Assembly: GCA_031841125.1 (NCBI GenBank) | Contig: CM063112.1 | Coordinates: forward strand, 22,036,603-22,100,602 | Direction of reading: 5' to 3' | Source of the DNA: Acanthococcus lagerstroemiae | Taxonomy: Eukaryota > Arthropoda > Insecta > Hemiptera > Eriococcidae | Length of the DNA stretch: 64,000 nucleotides | Notes under the pieces: generated by a model | Told to the model about the DNA's origin: nothing | The model's input: only the letters and a program-made list of their open reading frames with translations | The model's database searches: none | Program-made: the position numbers and the translations under genes | Part shown: piece after piece, positions 1 to 13,406 of the stretch | How positions within the stretch are numbered: the first letter of the stretch is position 1 | Layout of the letters: each line of letters opens with the position of its first letter

Positions 1-3000
1 TAAATACAACAGAATAAAAAGGACACTAATCATAAGCGAAACTGAAAGACTTAAGCCCTTTTGTTCTGACAGTTGTAATTGGAACATAATGATGTTTAGA
101 TTTTTAATATCTTTTCTTGTGATGGATTGATGTTTCTCTTTGGGGTCCATGGGCTTAAAACGTTCGAGAATGTTCTAGAAGGATGTAATGCATAGTGTTA
201 TGTTTCTAGAAGGAAAATTTGTCTTTGTAATGCGTAGTGGGCCCGGTTTCTAGATGGTTCGGTCATTAGATGGTACGCACTGTTCAGAAAGCGCGCTATT
301 TGCCCTTTTCATTCCGGTGTTGGTGCCGAGCTGTCTGCGATTTATTCTTCGTAATTAACATCAGATACGTGTTGTTTTAAAATTATCGAGTAAAAATGTA
401 ATAATCGGCTTCAAATTGTTTAAGTACGTAATGTGAATAGTGTATAAATAATGCTTTTGGTTCTCGTCGAGGAAATTTATGAGGTTGGTCGAATGGATTG
501 TGCATCACCTGGTTTTACGCGTCAGTATTCAGAGCATTGTTATCCGATTTTCAAGTGAAATAATTAAATTGGTGCCAACTGTATTTCTGTGCAGACTCGG
601 AATCCACATTATTCTGTCTTGCGGTATCATGAAGAAATGCATCTCATTCAACAAACGTATTTTGCTGTATCAGATACTCCAGCGTAATCCAGAAGACTTT
701 CTACACAGCTAAGCACACAGCTGATGTACCTCATACGTGAGTTTTCGAGTATATATGTATTTAACGGACTTGGTGAAATTGTCGTGCGCTCTAGTTTACG
801 CTCAAAAATCAAACTAGTTTGGAATCAACGCCGGTATTTTCAAATTTCCCGGTTGGCTAAGTGCTACTATATTATTTCGTGTTTGTTTGGTATAGCGGCC
901 GTGTGCCAGGGAAGTGAAAATAGAAGTCGTGAGGCTGTGATTCGCAATCACGAAACGGTTTTCATACCATCCGTTCGACGAGCGATTTTTAGACGAATAC
1001 CTAATCAAAAGGAATTAATATACTTCGATAATGGAGATTCGTGACGGATAAACATAGAAGGTAAGAAGGTCATTCATCGTGATTCGCGAATCTTGACTTT
1101 TTCGGCGAATAATTTGTTTCGTTGTCGATTCCGGGAATAGTGCATAGCGGGCTTATCAATTTTTCTCCCTCTGCCAGCCGGTTTGTTGATGTTTGTGAAA
1201 CATATAATGAGGCTCGAAAGCTGAAAAGTTGACCTCATGAACCGAAATAAGTCGTCATGTAACTCATAGTTTCGACATGATATTACTATTAGAAATTTGA
1301 TATAAAGTCGATTACTGTACGTTGACATTGACTTTGGCATGAGATTTTTGCTTTGTCTTCTCCGGAGAATTCTATTATAATCTGTAGATTCGTGTGTCGC
1401 GAAAGAACGTTCAATTAGATAGATCGGGGGTTCTTGATTGTTTTGCATCCGTTCATTAAAAGTTAACGTGTATTTTATTACACATATTTCACGAATATCT
1501 CCGTTTATAACTTTCTATTTTGTTCGCAGGAGACGCTGATTTCCGGTTTTCGTAAAATCTACAAGAGATCTCGTCGGATCTAGGATTCAGATTTGTCAAG
1601 TACGAACTTTTAAATATCCTATTGAAAATGATGAGTGTCCTACAAATTGTGTTCTTCTGCGCGTAAAGGGGCCGGGTTAGTCGTTTCTAGTTTCCAAGAT
1701 ACGCGCGGCCGGTTTTTTATTCCAAAACTGAATTTAACGATTTCTGAATTTCAGTATAGGTTGAAGTATACTTAGCAAAACATTTGTCTGCTGAAATTCG
1801 TTGACTGTTTTGAAATATTTGGTTCCATTCTCGCGATATGACAACGTGTAGTGAAGTTATAGAATGTAGAGGCTCTCGTGTTCATTTTGAGTCATCTTTC
1901 TGGTATCTCGCTGTTCTGTAGTTCGAACACGATTCAGAGTTATATTAGATTCCGAAAGTGTTTAAAATGGATGCGATTTTATATGAAACTGGTGATGTTG
2001 ACTCCACTTAAACCTGAAGGACCCTTTACGCGTAGAATTCATTAAACTGTATAAGTTACGTGAGAAGGGCGCGTTTCTCATCCCGAGTATCACTGCTGGT
2101 ACTGATTGCTGAGAAGGGTATACCTATCGTTTTGTAGCCGGTCGGTTGTTTCAGTGAAAGCACACAGTTTTTCAAGATCGGAATAATAATTCCGTTTTTC
2201 AGAAACCCAATAACTCTCAGTTCCAGAACTAAAGTTATTAGAAATCCTACATTATTTATTACAACAGAATATGCTATGCGACGAATTGCCACGGTACTTA
2301 CCTTTGATTAATGTTGTTTTTAAAAAACGTACGTGGCCCTTCTTGACCCAGGAAAAAGTATATAGGCTTGGAGACTTGAGACTAGAAATTATCATTCGAT
2401 TACGATTATAAATATTCCTTGTGGCCAGTTCAATTTTTTGTTTGTTTGTTTGGAAGACAGAGTGCCTCCAAATTTTTTGTTCAAAAAAGGGACACCTTTT
2501 CCACCAATGCAGGAACCGTAAAGTGATGGTTCTCCAATTTTTTGTTTACGTACCTCGCCATGTGCTCTTTATTAATTGCTCGGAATTTTTCCTTCGTACC
2601 TGATATAAAAAATAATATACACAGAGCTCATTATTGATCATTTCTTGAACTAAGCTTATAGTTTAACCCGAGATGCGAATGATCTTCAAGTAAGACGGTC
2701 TTGTACCGTTTGGGGAGGGGCTGAACATATTAGCACCACGTATTAATTTTTGATTGAATGATACCGAAGTAACTGTTGAATACGAACTTCTTATGTTACT
2801 GATTTGTAATATCAATTCAGATTCTCAGTCTAGCTTCTTGTGGTCTCAGAATTAGAAATTCATCATTCAGATGGACGAAAACGACTTCACTTGAAAAAGG
2901 CCAATGACTTCAACGATTTCTACTCGTACACGTGAGCGACAAAATTGACTCGATTCAATTCTTTCACACTGGACTTGCAATTTTTCTAAAAATTTGAAAT

Positions 3001-3119
3001 TCTTACCGATTGTAATGTCCTCCGTTGGTTTCATGTTGGTCTGAAAAAAATTCTTGGAAAAACGTCCAAAGACTAGTGTCAAAATTGATTATTTTTTCAA
3101 AGTGCCAAAATGTATTGTA
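1..3119. other. Intergenic, no recognised gene
   Basis: ORFs of up to 124 codons occur on both strands but none shows a recognisable motif or supporting codon pattern. A plausible donor (GTAAGAAGG at 1061) and a plausible acceptor (TTTTGTTCGCAG ending at 1530) could bound an intron of an untranslated leader, but nothing ties them to a gene. Confidence 0.4.
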
Positions 3120-3470
3120 GCGTGAAAATTTCTGATAAGCCCCTAACCTAAAGGAGGAGAGGCCACAGAAATTCTCCCACTACCCTGACACCACACCCCC
3201 AAGAGTCGGTCTGTCCCCTCGCGAGAAGAGACAGGGATGGGGTCAGCGTATACAAAAAAAAATTCTCGCAAGCCTCCTCACCGACCAGAGGAGGACGAGC
3301 AAAGTTAGACTATAGGTCCGCTGACTGAACCATAAATTTTGAACACGAAAATAATCAAGAGTAAGATGAGCCTAACACAGTTGGAAAGTGTACCTCAGTT
3401 TGAAATAGCCGAATGTAGTTTTCTAGCTACTTACTGGTTTGCCGTATCTTTCTGTATGGGCATGCCTCCA

Positions 3471-3502
3471 CAAAAAAAAAAATAAATAAATAAATAAATA
3501 AA
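3471..3502. repeat. (AAAT)n microsatellite
   Basis: A-run followed by five to six AAAT units. Confidence 0.85.
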
Positions 3503-3599
3503 ACTAAAGAATGAAAAATATAATGAGGCCTCAATTAACGAATAATATTATTGCAACAATATATGAGGGAAGAATACTAAAATAAAATTAAACATTATT

Positions 3600-4022
3600 G
3601 GAAATGAAGCAACTGAGGCGATGGTCTGAAAGCAGGGTAAGGGAGTAAACCAAAATGAGGGGTTCTACTAACGATCTTCACCACACTGTGCATCACGCCT
3701 GGGCTCCCGAATCCGTCCTCACAAGAGTGGCTATCTGTATTTTACGCCATGTCGGAAGGTCTGTTGGGTATACACACATTGGTAAAGCGAGCTGGTCCAA
3801 GTATGACTCCCCAGCCACCTCGAACTGCAATATCGGGCGTTGGACATAAGACAAGTAGTCGCATCCACTACTGACTCAGAGGTGTCAGCTCACCTGCCTA
3901 CTGGCCCCCTCCTGCACTCGTCGGGGAAGACCTTTGCAGGTCGGCCAGTCTCCCAGGGGACAGAACCTTCACTCACATCTTCAGACTACTTGATCCAAAA
4001 TAAATGGAAAAAAAAAAAAAAA
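3600..4022 (+). mobile_element. GC-rich segment ending in an A-tract, possible retroposon
   Basis: This stretch of about 400 bp is clearly richer in G+C than its surroundings and ends at 4009-4022 in a 14-base A-run preceded by AAATAAATGG. That layout suits the 3' part of a retroposed sequence. Two overlapping ORFs of 64 and 85 codons have no recognisable domains. I cannot name a family. Confidence 0.35.
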
Positions 4023-6128
4023 TTAGTTGACATTCGCGATGTTGCAAATGCTGTAGTCTGGTGGGAAAAACTTTATATGAACACAAATAAAGAATAATAT
4101 AAAAATCCCTCCCAGTTATAAGGATTCCGGCAACTTCAATTCCAGGGCCGAATTGAAGAGAGAGTACCCGATACTAAAAAAAAATAAAAATAACAAAAGT
4201 TTCATGCCAGGTACCCAGATCGTTAGAGAGAAATTTGATGAGTAGAGGGAACTCAGATCAACGCCTCGCCACCTATTCGATACTAATCTGTAGCCGTAGA
4301 AAATGAAACAAAAAGAAACATATCGGGTTAAAGGACGGTACAAAATGCCGAGAATTAACATATTTTACTATTATACAAATCGACTATACAACGAGCAGCA
4401 TCCTGCATGGGGGAAGGAGACATCTACAGTCATTCACCCTGAAGGCTGAAGCGACAAGAGCATTCCCAAATAAGCGCATTCTCCCTTTCAACAAACGGCA
4501 GCGCTGATTCCGTTTTGAAAGGGGATGAAAGCGAGAGTGAAACCGGCTGTGGTCATTGTCCGGATTTCGGGACAAAAGAGGTTGGTTCAACGCATACGGT
4601 TACGTAGATGACAATACAAAAAACAAACAAAAAAAGAAAAGAAAAAAAAAGAGAGAACTCTATTCGGAATTTCATTGACCCACTCCTTCTTTTCTTATTA
4701 GTGCAGCTTTCCCAAATTAAAGTTAATAAACGAGGTCAAGGGGGAAATGGGAAACTTCATAAAACGAGGGGAAAAAATGAAAAGAGGATAAACTACACAA
4801 AGCGCCAATATCACGTATGGAGTGCGCTAACTCAATAGAGGAAAAATAACCATTAAAAAAAAATCAAAGACTAGAGGGAAACTTGCCAAAAAGGGTTAAC
4901 AGAGTTGTGCAAAATTTAGAGTGATGAATAATTTTTACTATTGATGTGGCGCAACAACCCTGAGGTAGTTTACCGAGGTGCCCCAGCTCTATAATGAGCT
5001 GGAAAAGAGGAAACACAAGGTATCCTAGGAAGGGGATTATATAAAAACTGGGAATGATAGGAAAAAGAGTTTGTTTCTCGTGTCCGCCTAGTAGAAATAT
5101 TACGCTCTACAAATTGCTCCCCAAGAACACAGATTATATGTTTCATGCCCCAATTAAGCCATCAATTTTGGTGGCAATAAAAAAAAAATAGAAAAAAATG
5201 TAAACAAGAATGTTTTTTGACCTCCAGAGGGGTCCCGATCCCCACACAAACGGAAAGGCTACGAAATTAAAGAAAAAGAAAAGGCTGAAACAGGTTAGAC
5301 TCCCATCCTGTCAGCAAAGGAAAATACAAACCACACTGTGGCCCACGAAAGGGATACAAGGATCCTAAGAGTGAGGAACGATGCTGTCAACTCAAGTGGA
5401 AGAGAAAAAAGGAGCTCACAGGGGTAGGTCCTCTTTCGCTACCCGAAGCAGAGTTCGGGCCGAGAGGTAAAAAAGATAAACGTCACCTCCATCTCAAGCA
5501 GTAACTGGAGGCAATGAAAATACTCCCCATATCCCCAGGTCACGAATTCGTGAACGCAAGATTACCCTACTTGGGCATCCACTTAAAACGGATTTTAAAA
5601 AAAGAAGAAACAATATGGGGAAAGAATAGAAGGAAATGACTGATTCCAGCTCATAAATCGAACCCTATTTCTACCGCCCCGGGTACAGCCAAAAGGGGCA
5701 ATAAAAAAAACACCCCGGGTATAAGGGAAATACACATAATTACACGCCTATGAGAGGGTCCATGCTAATTAACGGGAAAGCTGAAAAAGAAAAAACGAGC
5801 GATAAATACATAAAAGAAAGTTCGAAGAGCAGGCCTGATCGACGAATCCGTGCATTGGCTGGTGCTGAAATTGAAGAATAAAAAAGAGAGAAAAAAAATG
5901 GCCGATAGGTTTAGAAACCCAAATGGGCCCAACCCCCAAATTGTCCCCGATCCTTAACAAAACTCGGCGTTAGAAAAATTTAATTAAAAAAAAAATTGAC
6001 CAAGAAAGAAGGAAAGAAAAAAAAAGGTGAGGGAATTAATTTAGATGACCCGAAGGCCCAACCTCAGATATAAAATAAATGTAGATGAACTACTTCCCCC
6101 GAAAAGCTTCATATTATAAGTAAGTTAA

Positions 6129-6159
6129 TAAAAATAAATAAATAAATAAATAAATAAAG
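6129..6159. repeat. (AAAT)n microsatellite
   Basis: About seven AAAT units inside the A-rich block. Confidence 0.85.
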
Positions 6160-7463
6160 TAAGAATATAACACCCCTCATTAAGACTTAAGAAACTGACC
6201 ATAAAAATAAAATAAAAATTAGGGCAACAAATAAAATAAGATCTAAAAAAAAAAATAAGAAACAACAAATTATGACATTGAATTAACAGGGCGTGAATGG
6301 CCGCGAGCGATATAACGAAGAAGAAGAGTTGAAAGTGGCCAAATTGGAAAATCCAACATCCTGATCATTGAGCAGATATTGACGGCAGCTAGCTCGAGAA
6401 AAAAAAAATTCCGATTTCCCTCAGTGGAGAGCCATTGCATCCATAGATGGTCGAAATATTTGATAAATTGGTCCCACGGCGCATGATGAGTAGGGGGTGT
6501 GCAGCCCCCTGTGGCAAAATTTACGAATCCTAGTCCAGCAAATCACTCCAGACGCAGGGGTGGATATAGAATCTGGAAAAGGTGATTTTGATTGGTTGGG
6601 ATAATAGAAAGTAGATCTTCCCTCGATCTGGAGGGATTCACCATTTTACTGGAAGCTGGAATGGCGGAAAAGGCTTTGATTCAGAGCATGAGAAAAAAAA
6701 AAGAAAAAAGAAAAACAGGTGCATTAAGCAGATAATTGAAGGCTGGGGCTGAAGAACAGGGTAATGAACTGCTGGAACTACGCTTCATCGTGAACTTCGA
6801 CAAAAAATACCGCAGAGACAAAGTTACAAAAAACTGAGTATAAAAGATCGGTACGTGACTATCCAAGAAATCATGCGACTTTCTCACATATCCGATGATC
6901 CATTTAGCCAGGGTGAATAGGGCAATGCACTGCATTAATCCAGCGGCATGAGAGAAAGACTTGATATATACAAAGAGGAACATGAGAGAAAAGAAATTCG
7001 TTAAAATGCATCGGACACTGGCCAAGTTGGATCGGAAATGCAATGACCTAAGCTATTGAGTGCAGAAAAAGAAAGAATCAGGTCTCGGAGCGGAATAGTA
7101 AAACAGAAAAAGGTTATAAAACATCCGTATTATTTGTGTGCCTATGCACCTGCCCTGGCTTGTTACAACCAACAAGAGGGACTGCGGATACATTAAGGCA
7201 ATAAAACTAAACCGTGAGAAATCTGGAAACTGCTGCAGATTCAAAATTAGAAAGAAATTCGGCTGAAAATATGAAATTGTGGTTGGCTCATCCACCGACG
7301 AAAAATCACCCTACAGTATCAATAGAGCTACAGTCTGATCTACCCGAGGGAAAATTTAGAAAATTCATACCTTAAATAGGGTCAGTGTTCACAGTCATAT
7401 TAAGATCTTCGTGGTTTTCATGATATTTTTCGTTTTCCGCAGGGCGTGCGGAGTATTAGAAAT

Positions 7464-7794
7464 CAGGGTGTCTTCTGGCCTAAAAAGTCCATGAAAAGTC
7501 ATGATGTTTCAACCAGAACTCGAAAAAGTCATGATATTTCATCATGACATAGTTCACAATATTTCAATTACCAAAAAAAAACATTAGTTTTATTCATTTA
7601 AAATGAGAAAAAAATATTTAGTGAATATTTATTATGAAAGTTCAGCGCGCCCTGTATTGAGCCCTTGGTGAGGCGCGAAGTCCGAGTTTGCCCCCCCCCC
7701 CCTCCACTTCCTTTTTATATCCCTCCATGATAGTCATGAAAAAATGCCATGAACAGTCATGATATTTTGTTTCCCAAATCTAGTAGACAACCTG
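7464..7794. mobile_element. hAT-like nonautonomous element with imperfect TIRs
   Basis: The left end CAGGGTGTCTTCTGG and the reverse complement of the right end, CAGGTTGTCTACTAG, match at 12 of 15 positions. CAGG-GTGTCTAC ends and an interior rich in TCATGA-type words are characteristic of hAT-superfamily short elements (family knowledge). The element is 331 bp with no coding capacity and contains a run of C near 7,691-7,702. I see no clear 8-bp target-site duplication. Confidence 0.6.
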
Positions 7795-8164
7795 AGAAAA
7801 CAATACGTTATTAGCCGTAGGGAGGGAAAGGCATTAGGAACCACCTAAGCTTGAACTCAAATTTGGAAAAAAACTATTCGTTTGGAAATTACTTTAATTT
7901 AAAGAACGAACCCTTCTGTTTTCAAATATGAGCTTTAAATATTTTTTAAGACATTGTAAAGAACTTTTTTTTTTAAATTTTCCCAAGACCATTTCCAAAA
8001 AAAAATAATAATAACCACGGGCAAAAGGAATAAGGCACTCAGGCAAAAGGAACCACCAAGTAAAAATCAAGATTTAATGCTGGAAAGAGTCTATTTATTA
8101 TACGTAAAAAATAATTTTAAGAAACCACTATGAAAAAAGTCGATTTATTATTATGTACAAAATA

Positions 8165-8316
8165 ATTTTAAGAAGTTACGCAGAAGTCGCATGTGTAGAA
8201 GCCTATTCCATCAAATCCAGAGAGCACTCTTTGTGTGTCCATTTTAAGAAGTTACGCAGAAGTCGCATGTGTAGAAGCCTATTCCATCAAATCCAGAGAG
8301 CACTCTTTGTGTGTTC
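8165..8316. repeat. 76-bp tandem duplication
   Basis: Two adjacent copies (8165-8240 and 8241-8316), beginning ATTTTAAGAAGTTACGCAGA and ending TTTGTGTGT(C/T)C, differ at one base, followed by four bases of a third copy. This is a recent duplication in non-coding DNA. Confidence 0.92.
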
Positions 8317-8409
8317 ATTTCAAACATAGATTACCCTGAAGCCAAATTTCATTTTTTTATTCGGAGCTGTTACAAATCAAACAGAGATCAGTATTTTCCC
8401 TCAACGGCT

Positions 8410-8443
8410 GTTTTTTTTTTTTTTTAAGAGAGAGAGAGAGAGA
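8410..8443. repeat. Poly-T and (GA)n microsatellite
   Basis: A run of T is followed by AAGAGAGAGAGAGAGAGAGA. Simple sequence, no other signal. Confidence 0.85.
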
Positions 8444-9949
8444 AATTGATTGACTTACAACATGTGCAATAACAAGCGAATGTTTGGTTCCTTTTGCCCT
8501 AACATGACTTTCAATTCAAACAATTTCATTAAAAATATTGGTGTTACATTGGATACGAATAAAGTAAATACAGAAATGAAAGAAAGAGACAAAATTTCGC
8601 TTCGATAGGAAGAAGAACCATCACTTTCTGTAACAGGTATGAGACAATGACTTCAATTCTGATATTTGCGTTTCTAGAATTTTTTGGCTCAAAATCACGT
8701 GAAGTAATTTGAAGAAAAAAAACGTTTGTACCATTTTTTTTTTCTTATAAATTATGACGAGACTGAATCTCTACCGAACAGCAGTGTTACCAACTTTTCA
8801 TCATAATTACTAACCCACCAAAATCGAACTGTTTTTATGCCCGGGTGGTTCCCAATATCCGATCCTTCCCTTATCCAGGAATTTTGCCGAGTCAAATTCA
8901 TTGATTTTAATAATTCTGTTTTTTCGAATTGCTCTGCGCAGCATTTCCCTCGTACCATTAACTTGAAAATTTCAAATGAGAGGGTATTATATCAAAATTG
9001 TGATATCTTGGGCCACTGATTACGAATATTGCATCCGATATTCGATCTGGCCCGATTAGGGCCTAAAAAGCCACATTTTGGGCCCTAAATGGGCAAAATT
9101 AACTTGGCTGGAAAAACTGAACGTGTCGAAATCAGGTTTCTTTTGTTAATTACGAATATCCCATGAGATTTCTTAGTAACCCCAGATTTAACTCCTGAAA
9201 TTCAAATTCCAGTTTTGAAAAGGGTTGAATGAACACGCGACCTTAGAAACTCGATCAAATTTTCGAAATGAGGGTTCTTTGAGTTGCCGATTTTGAATGT
9301 TGCATTAGATTTCGGATTCTTCCTCGATATTGGTCCGAAGATCTAAATTTTAAATAATTTCAACTTTGAGAAATGGCCATATTACTCCGACCTTTGAGAG
9401 AATCTACCGAACCATCGAAACGTGGATCTATTTTGGATCATTGATTTAAAGTATCGCATTTGTATCTCACTTACATTTCGGCTCTAAAATAGAAAAGGCC
9501 ATAATTTCCTCAACTCGAAAAAATCAACTTTTCAATTTTTTCTTTGAGTCCCTAAAAAGTTACAAAATTTTCCATGACAAACAGGTTAGGTCGCTAACTA
9601 TTTAATTTTTCAGACTGAGCACCAGAATTTCTCGATTGAGAAGGGTCACTTCCGCTCCCACCTGTGCCGGCTCTGGACTCAGGATCCAAATTAAAATGTT
9701 TGTCCTTTCAAGGTGTCAACAGTATTTCATGAATCCTACTCAGTTTTCGTATTTGAGTTCGTGAAAGTTTCCTGAAATCGAATCAAGTTCGAGTTTTGTC
9801 CAGTGTTTTTTATTTGTAATTTTAGGCCTCGTTTTAGAAACTTGGGTCAGTGAGTTACAAAATTCTGAAGGAAAAAAAAATTAACTGGGAAAAATTTGAA
9901 AACTAAAGTGGATTGAACTTCAGGAAAAATTCCCTGGACGTGTGTAGAG

Positions 9950-9990
9950 CAGTGATTCCTAACCTTCTTCAAACCGCGAGCCGCCTCCAA
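9950..9990 (+). mobile_element. Solo hAT-like terminus
   Basis: CAGTGATTCCTAACCTTCTT followed by CAAACCGCGAGCCGC closely resembles the classic hAT end (CAGTGGTTCTCAACC and a GACCGCG-type continuation). No matching inverted end was found before the MITE at 10141, so this may be a truncated relic. Confidence 0.45.
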
Positions 9991-10140
9991 TAAAGAAAAA
10001 AACGAATATCGATTTGATGTATCTAGTCATTTCAAATGTGTATTTTTGGTCTAGAATTTACATGTCTTATACATTGACCGCCACAAAATTTAGCCTTCCT
10101 CTTTCCCATTTTCTCCCATTCTTAGCATTACGATATCGCA

Positions 10141-10381
10141 TTCACGCTGTTAAGCGTAAGGGAACCAACCGGCATTTGTAAACAAAATGAGTTATTAGAA
10201 TCGTTGGAACGAGCAATTTTTCAAATTTGGGCCCCTGATTCACAAAGGTGTAATCAAGTTGAAAAAAGCTTATCAGTTAAACACTATGTCATATAGTTTT
10301 TACATGGCTCTTGAAGTTCGAATCACGTGTTCTCAAAAAACAGATTTTGCTCGTTGGTTCCCTTATGCTTAACAGCGTCCA
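10141..10381. mobile_element. MITE, GCTGTTAAGCG family, copy 1
   Basis: About 241 bp bounded by inverted ends: CGCTGTTAAGCGTAAGGGAA on the left and TTCCCTTATGCTTAACAGCG on the right. The interior matches the copy at 56690-56940 nearly end to end (for example TTGTAAACAAAATGAGTTAT and GAAAAAAGCTTATCAGT). No coding capacity. Confidence 0.8.
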
Positions 10382-12489
10382 AATAGTCGTACGAGGTGGT
10401 AACTTTGGTAGCCTGTTCGTACAACGATACCAACTGTCCCCCGGGATTGTTGTTATTTTATTTTTCTATTAGTTCTTAAATGTCAAATAAAATGCAGCAG
10501 ATATTAATTTTTTGGTAAAGTAACTCAGTTTTTGGTGAAGTTAGTTGTTGGCTTAGAAAGTTGAAGTTCAAAGTTAACTGTCACTCTCTTACTTATCATT
10601 AAGCAATGACAACCTTTGATAGTGAGTTGTCAGTTATGTTTTGAAGTCTCTAGAATAATACGAGCCCACCTCATTAATGAAGTGAATAGTCAACTCACTG
10701 AAGAGTGATCGAACAACTCATCAATTGAAAAATGAAAAGGACCTAGAACCCCTTATCCTTCATTTGATATGAAAGCTCCTTTCCCTTTTCCCCCTGAAGA
10801 AAAGTGCATGTAAGCAGTTAATGACTACGATTCTCTGTTTTCTATATTTTCTTTTCATACAGTTAACAAATAAAGACAACACAGTGATGTATCAAAGCGG
10901 AATTGACTTCATAAGTTTTCTTCTTTCTCTTTGGAGGGAAGGGCGCTAACTTGAAACCTTTTCCGATTTCTGTTTTCAGAATCAAAATTTTATTCATGAA
11001 AGGAAGCAAAATTGACTTGATTCGGAATATTATCGATGTAACGAGATTTGAATATGGGAGAGGGAGGAGCATTTTTCAGTTTATTGATGGCAGAAAAACA
11101 ATGTTTGCGAGGGAAATAAGCGAATATTTTCCAAATTTTAAGCAAAGTCAGATGAAAAAAAAAAAAAAAAAATGCAAGTCAACTCTTAAAAAAAAAGAAT
11201 TTGTATCTTGCGTTCTCTTATTGCTACGGCTCAGGTCTATCTACATCACGTAAGCAACGAATGACAACATACATATTTGGGAAACTGCAGAAGATAAGTG
11301 ACTTATTTCGCCCCCGGCTGGACATTCTGCACCCTAATCGAGGTAAAGGTTTCTCAAGTCCCTTTTCGAATATGTCATCACATTCTGCATCGGGGTCCAT
11401 AGTTTGTTTGGGGTTCCGAGATTAAAATTTCACTCTGAAGTCGTCGCACATTAGATTAGAAAATGATCTCAGCCAGGTACGATTGATTTATTTTCGAAAT
11501 TGGAAAAAGAAAATATGAATAGGTCCTAATCAATATTCAAAACGCACTTATTGACTTCCATGCAACCTTTGGTAGAATAACATCACTGAACTGGACTGTG
11601 TGTAGAAATTCCCGTAAATTGATTAGTATGTACGTAGTTATTTTGACACAGTGACCAAACAAAATGACGAAATAATTTTGTCATGACAAAACAAAACCAT
11701 GAAAATATAAAATGACAAAACCTGGATCTGGATAAGAATCATGACAAATTTGTAAAATAAAAAGATAAAGAAAAAGAAATGCTCGTCTAACAAAATGACA
11801 AAAACTTGTATCGACTTGTAATAAATTGAAAAGGACTATTAAATTCGTCCAAATGAGCCAGCATATGGTCTTTTTCCACTCTCTCACTGTTATTTACCCA
11901 TTTTCATCTGTAAAATGGTTAAATTAATACAGATAAACAGAAAAGATTTACATTCGAAGATCGTAAAGATATTCACCAATGATTCGAATCACAAGATTCA
12001 GATAATTGAACATGAAATGAATGGACAAACACTTTTTAACCGATCATTGAATAAATGATTTGAAGCACAGATCACCGGCCATAAAAGAGGGTGTCTACCG
12101 ATCATCTATTTTAAAAAGGGGTCATCTAAGTCATTTAAAGTCATATAGAATTTTTTTATTCCACTGCCAAGATAACAAGTTTATTTTACAGACATCAGTT
12201 AATGAGTAAAAGATCCAGCGAGCATGAATGAAACAGGAAGAATAGGAGTATAGGAGTGATGTTTTAAATGCAACATAAAGAAGAGAGGCAACAGAAAAGT
12301 AGCTAAGCGACCGGAGCGAGTAAACATTCTTTTGAGCCTACAAAAAAATTGGCTAAAGGTCATCTAAAAATTCATATTTTTTTACTTATCAATTTTATAT
12401 GACACCCGGCAAAGAATTTTGATCATCTGTGATTTGTCGATCATTTGATTCAAATCATACCCTCTTTTCTCAGCAGGGGCGCCCTATTA

Positions 12490-12775
12490 TACTGGTTAAT
12501 TGCAGTACAGACGTGCCGCATAGTGTAAAGCAGTAACACGCATACTTATATGTATAATATTTTACGTAGCCCACCACTTGAAGGAAAGTGTCGGTATGAA
12601 TCCATAACAGTCCATAACACTCATATCTTTCATGCATGATGCTTTGCCTATAGCATACCACTTGAAGGAAAATAGAATAAGAATTGATAGTAGTGTGTTA
12701 GTAACACATATGGAAAACCTTCCATGTATGATATTTTGCCTAGCCTACCGTGTGAAGGAAATAAGTAGGTTTCTG
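12490..12775. repeat. Degenerate 84-90-bp tandem repeat, three units
   Basis: The word ACCACTTGAAGGAAA (third unit ACCGTGTGAAGGAAA) occurs at 12573, 12657 and 12747, each preceded by a diverged AGTAACAC ... TGATATTTTGCC(TAG) segment. Units have drifted considerably, so this is an old array. Confidence 0.65.
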
Positions 12776-13340
12776 ATTGTGTTTTCCCCCGCAGAAAGTA
12801 TGCAGGGCAAGAGATTGAAATTTTTATGACATGAAATAGAAAATAACAAAACAAAACCTTGGTAAAATGATAAACGAGGCATTCATTAGGTCGATCAAAA
12901 GATGAGAATTTACAAACAATGTTGCTATTTGTCACCAGAAGAAAGTATGCTTCCTTCATATGTAGTGAGTATATATCTAGTGATATCGTATACCCTCCCC
13001 CAGCGCCCATTTATTAATTTCAACATTCTGACGAGGACCGACCCGTCTTCCTCATTCTGCACTTAATAGTACCTGTTGTACCACCTGGTTTCCCATTTAA
13101 ATGTTAATAGTTTTAAACCTTAACATACTTTTCTCAATTTGATACAAAAGAAGGAAAGAAAGAGAAGAAGAAAGGGAAAACTTATTGAAGAACCAAAGGA
13201 ACCAAAAAAAAAGAAAATAGTCTGTTTTGTAGCTCAATGCTTCAAAAATCGTCATTCTAACTTGGTGATTTAGTCGTTCCAATTTCTAATGAGCTTACAT
13301 ATTTTCAGGAATAAGGCTGTCAACATTGAAGTTCGCTAGA

Positions 13341-13406
13341 AAAGTGGTGGTTCGTGAAGAAAGTGGTGATTCGTGAAGAAAGTGGTTGTTCGTGAAGAAA
13401 GTGGTG
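13341..13406. repeat. 19-bp minisatellite, 3.5 units
   Basis: AAAGTGGTGGTTCGTGAAG, then the same unit with one or two changes at 13360 and 13379, and a partial unit at 13398. Lies about 520 bp before the satellite array. Confidence 0.88.

Larger units (their letters stand above)
3120..7300. other. A-rich, strand-asymmetric non-coding block
   Basis: The + strand carries many A-runs of seven or more (for example near 3473, 4009, 4176, 5181, 5987, 6247, 6694) but I see no T-run of that length. Purine-rich words such as GAAAAAGAAAAGG dominate. ORFs are short, mostly on the - strand and hydrophobic only because they read T-rich sequence. No homology recognised. Confidence 0.6.

Noticed and set aside
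724..1044. 106-codon + strand ORF
   Set aside because: No recognisable motif, and a competing ORF overlaps on the other strand. Length is within chance for the window.
6681..7295. Hydrophobic - strand ORFs that resemble membrane proteins
   Set aside because: Their Phe/Leu/Ser richness follows from T- and C-rich - strand sequence. There are no family motifs, and stops interrupt nearby frames.
11930..12450. Possible TIR element with GATCATTTGATTCAAATCAT-like ends
   Set aside because: The ends can be aligned only with several gaps and no target duplication is visible. Not strong enough to annotate.
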